Below are positions 21,127 through 23,265 of a DNA stretch of 23,265 nucleotides, one piece after another. The position numbers were made by a program, and so were the translations under genes. The stretch lies in the NCBI GenBank assembly GCA_011763485.2, contig JAANSK020249940.1:1-23265 (forward strand), written 5' to 3'. Within the stretch, counting starts at the first letter, position 1. Each line of letters opens with the position of its first letter. The notes beneath the pieces were generated by a model that saw only the letters and a program-made list of their open reading frames with translations, was not told the origin of the DNA and searched no databases. This DNA comes from Isoetes engelmannii. Its lineage: Eukaryota > Streptophyta > Lycopodiopsida > Isoetales > Isoetaceae.

Positions 21127-21398
21127 CACATTTACATTGCCCTTGGAAATTTTACCTAACGTACCATGGCATAACTAACATTAAAAACTATACCTAGTGT
21201 AACAATGGCATAACTAACATAAAAATTTATTGTTTGTTATGATAAGCATTCTAAGTATGTACACATTTACATTGCCCTTGGAAATTTTACCTAACGTACC
21301 ATGGCATAACTAACATTAAAAACTATACCTAGTGTAACAATGGCATAACTAACATAAAAATTTATTGTTTGTTATGATAAGCATTCTAAGTATGTACA
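21127..21398. repeat. Perfect 135-bp tandem duplication
   Basis: Bases 21127-21261 and 21262-21396 are identical, with two further matching bases. Each unit also holds a shorter internal echo, in which ATGGCATAACTAACAT occurs twice about 44 bases apart. The unit is AT-rich and non-coding. The lack of any mismatch points to a recent event. Confidence 0.96.
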
Positions 21399-22340
21399 AG
21401 CGCTTGATTTTTTGTTTCCGAGTGGATCCATAAGATAGCAGAAAGTTTCATATAGGGCACTTGCAAGTTAATGCATGAATGACGCGACAAACCTTATGGC
21501 ATGAGTACAATAATATTCACATATCCCAATCATTCTATCTTTGATCTGCCCTCTAGGGATAAGTTCATTTCTGCCCTCTAGGTTCTTGATATGCCTGCAA
21601 ATCCATCAATGAGATGCCTAGCTTGCATCAAGATGCCTCAGCTGCATGACTTAGTACGTTGAAAAAATTCATTTCGTAATTGTGGATGCGAACCCGATGT
21701 CCATAATTCCGTGAAAGGCTATTGATGAAGCATATGGGGCCAAGGAAAAACATCTCGAAATAGAAGCTGTTAGTTTCAAAAGACCATACAACAGAAATAA
21801 AATACGAGCAAGGCAAGCAAAAACACCTTCCAAATGTGCTAAGGAGACAATAGAGCAAGCAATGAAGGAGTTCATAACATCTTCATGCTGTGAAAAGCAA
21901 TGTTGTTCTATCTTTTCGGCTAAGGATATTATTAGTCTCAAGACCTTCCACTGGAACATGAAATCATCAGATAAAATGTCCTTTGTCTAACGACTTAGTT
22001 GACGTTGATGGTCAGATCGACACCCTGATAATTAGCAATAAAGAGGTCGGCCAGCAAATGCCAGATGGCTTATGATATAGCTTTGCCAACCTTCTACAAT
22101 AATTTTATGGAAGGCCCACAGGGTAGCTGAGCATGGAAATACAGGTTCACTAAAGCCGACATCTCATATTTTAACAGTAGACCGTTGGATGTCAACTTCG
22201 GGCGATCTTGGCCATCAGTGAGCGCGACTCGGTTTTTAGTAAGTCTTAGTTAACTATGAGTTTAAAATACGGCACAAAACCAAAGGTTGAGATGTGCATT
22301 GTATACATATACCAATGGGGGTTCATAGTAGTAAACCATA
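21399..22340. other. Intergenic stretch with one minus-strand open frame
   Basis: The longest frame is minus-strand 21669-21959 (96 codons, ATG start), beginning MFQWKVLRLIISLAEKIE and containing SFIACSIVSLAHLEG. A CAG before TGGAAGG near 21951 could serve as an acceptor. I recognise no domain, and the rest of the stretch shows no coding. Treat it as an unassigned ORF at most. Confidence 0.25.
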
Positions 22341-22354
22341 CATGACTAGTGAGT

Positions 22355-22690
22355 GACCCTTAGGGGTGTTTTTTTACATCAAAACATACATATATTCATA
22401 CCTTGGATATGGTTTTTCATCATTTACACCATACCAAGTATGGGAGGGGCTCTTTGATCTTTTGATGTCGGAGGGATCTAGTACCCTTAGTTTTTATATT
22501 TGTACATAAGAAACAAGTACTTATATGGGAGGGGTGTATTTAACGCTGACAAAAATGCATGTATAAGTATGGCATGGCTTCAACATTTATGAAATTATGG
22601 GACCTTATGGGAGGGGGTTTTCTACACGAAAAAAAATGTATACAGTGGGGTTTCTTTTGACCCTGTGCACGCAGATGACATGTCCCCTAT
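22355..22690. repeat. Diverged tandem repeat of about 84 bp, four units
   Basis: An AGGGG core, preceded by TATGGG in three of four units, starts at 22362, 22445, 22530 and 22612, giving spacings of 83, 85 and 82. Between cores, the units share AT-rich tracts such as CATACATATATTCATA and CATGTATAAGTATGG, but overall identity is low. The regular spacing is the main evidence. Confidence 0.55.
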
Positions 22691-22866
22691 AGCTTAGGTG
22701 CATCCCCTGGGACATATACATGTGTATGTGTTTGCGGGTCCTCGCCAACCGCTGGATGCCCTGCACGAATATCAGCATAAACAGCTAGGGGGTCTGGGGG
22801 GTTTAATTCAATGGTTCAATCTTTAAATATAGTAAATGCCCCTTACAATGGTTTCATGTGTGAAGA

Positions 22867-22919
22867 TTGTACGGAAGTTGTACGGTATTAGTATGACTTT
22901 TGTACGGAATGTTGTACGG
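22867..22919. repeat. Four TTGTACGG boxes in 53 bases
   Basis: TTGTACGG occurs at 22867, 22878, 22900 and 22912, with offsets of 11, 22 and 12 bases. The offsets are near multiples of one DNA turn, so the boxes would face the same side of the helix. This could be a transposon-end or factor-binding array; the sequence alone does not tell. Confidence 0.6.
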
Positions 22920-22931
22920 AAATTTTTCAGC

Positions 22932-22946
22932 GGCCCCTTCGAGGCC
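22932..22946. other. GC hairpin-like motif GGCCCCTTCGAGGCC
   Basis: The motif directly follows the TTGTACGG boxes and an AATTTTT stretch. It matches 14 of 15 bases of the reverse complement of 7301-7315, where an AAATTTT stretch also lies next to it. It is probably part of a dispersed repeat seen twice in this window. Confidence 0.5.
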
Positions 22947-23139
22947 AAATGTCAGGCATTACAACATGGTAAACATTCTACTACAAACGGGATTGGTAAG
23001 AAAACGACAACATTTAATGTGCACAATCAAGAACTTTGTTATTGCATTGGCACCATGGGAGCATTCTCAAATCAGCCTGCCAATGGCAAGTTGTATTTAT
23101 CAAATGAAAACATAAACACAAACACCAAACTGGAGTGCC

Positions 23140-23158
23140 CCTAGGAATCGAACCTAGG
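23140..23158 (-). other. tRNA-like T-arm / B-box motif at right end
   Basis: On the minus strand, CCTAGG TTCGATT CCTAGG forms a 6-bp stem around a 7-base T-loop, and GGTTCGATTCC is a perfect B-box. GCCTAGTGG a few bases upstream resembles part of an A-box but is too close for a normal tRNA. No anticodon or acceptor stem is seen. The likeliest reading is a tRNA-derived SINE or a repeat carrying a tRNA relic. Confidence 0.5.
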
Positions 23159-23265
23159 TATGTCCACTAGGCAAGGAAATTTAAGACATATGCACGAATT
23201 CATTAATTTGAGAAATTCGAGCTCTTTTGAGAATTTTGAGCTAGCTAGCTGGACTCCCATGCTTA

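Noticed and set aside
1-23265. CRISPR arrays, bacterial operons, Shine-Dalgarno sites or phage genes
   Set aside because: The repeats are few-copy tandem duplications without spacers, and the genes are split by spliceosomal introns, so a prokaryotic reading does not apply.

Overview
This is plant nuclear DNA. It has split genes with GT-AG introns, a plant FKBP12, a plant-type C-14 sterol reductase, a pentatricopeptide-repeat (PPR) relic and a decayed plant L1-type LINE in AT-rich, repeat-rich surroundings. I see no bacterial, organellar or viral gene set. The species cannot be named from the sequence; an angiosperm is most likely.

Layout. 1-809: T-rich DNA with a diverged 60-bp duplication. 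About 810-8980 (minus strand): a long degenerate LINE. Its poly(A) tail is the T-run at 810-823, its ORF2 (endonuclease, reverse transcriptase, zinc-finger tail) lies at about 1.9-5.3 kb, and its ORF1 lies at 5.3-6.5 and 7.5-8.8 kb. A block of about 1 kb that does not look like LINE, with a hexanucleotide microsatellite, splits ORF1. 8.98-10.6 kb: no supported gene. 10917-11821 (plus): an intact five-exon FKBP12 gene of 112 codons, with a 45-bp tandem duplication, a palindrome and a telo-box motif upstream. 11.8-13.7 kb: no supported gene. 13968-20364 (minus): a sterol C-14 reductase gene (FACKEL family), convergent with FKBP12. Twelve exons join with consistent phase into 349 residues, and a thirteenth short first exon is proposed. 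Its largest intron (about 2.9 kb) holds a same-strand PPR pseudogene with a perfect 33-bp inverted repeat. 20.4-23.3 kb: a minisatellite, a perfect 135-bp tandem duplication, a diverged repeat of about 84 bp, four TTGTACGG boxes and a tRNA-like T-arm, with no recognised gene.

The two intact genes are housekeeping genes: a peptidyl-prolyl isomerase and a sterol-biosynthesis enzyme. Nothing in the sequence links them beyond convergent position. I found no convincing new multi-gene system. The points most worth a second look are the foldback in the PPR relic inside the sterol reductase intron, the ATGA overlap of the two LINE ORFs, and the repeat cluster at the right end. All coordinates and splice sites were read by eye, without alignment or transcript support.
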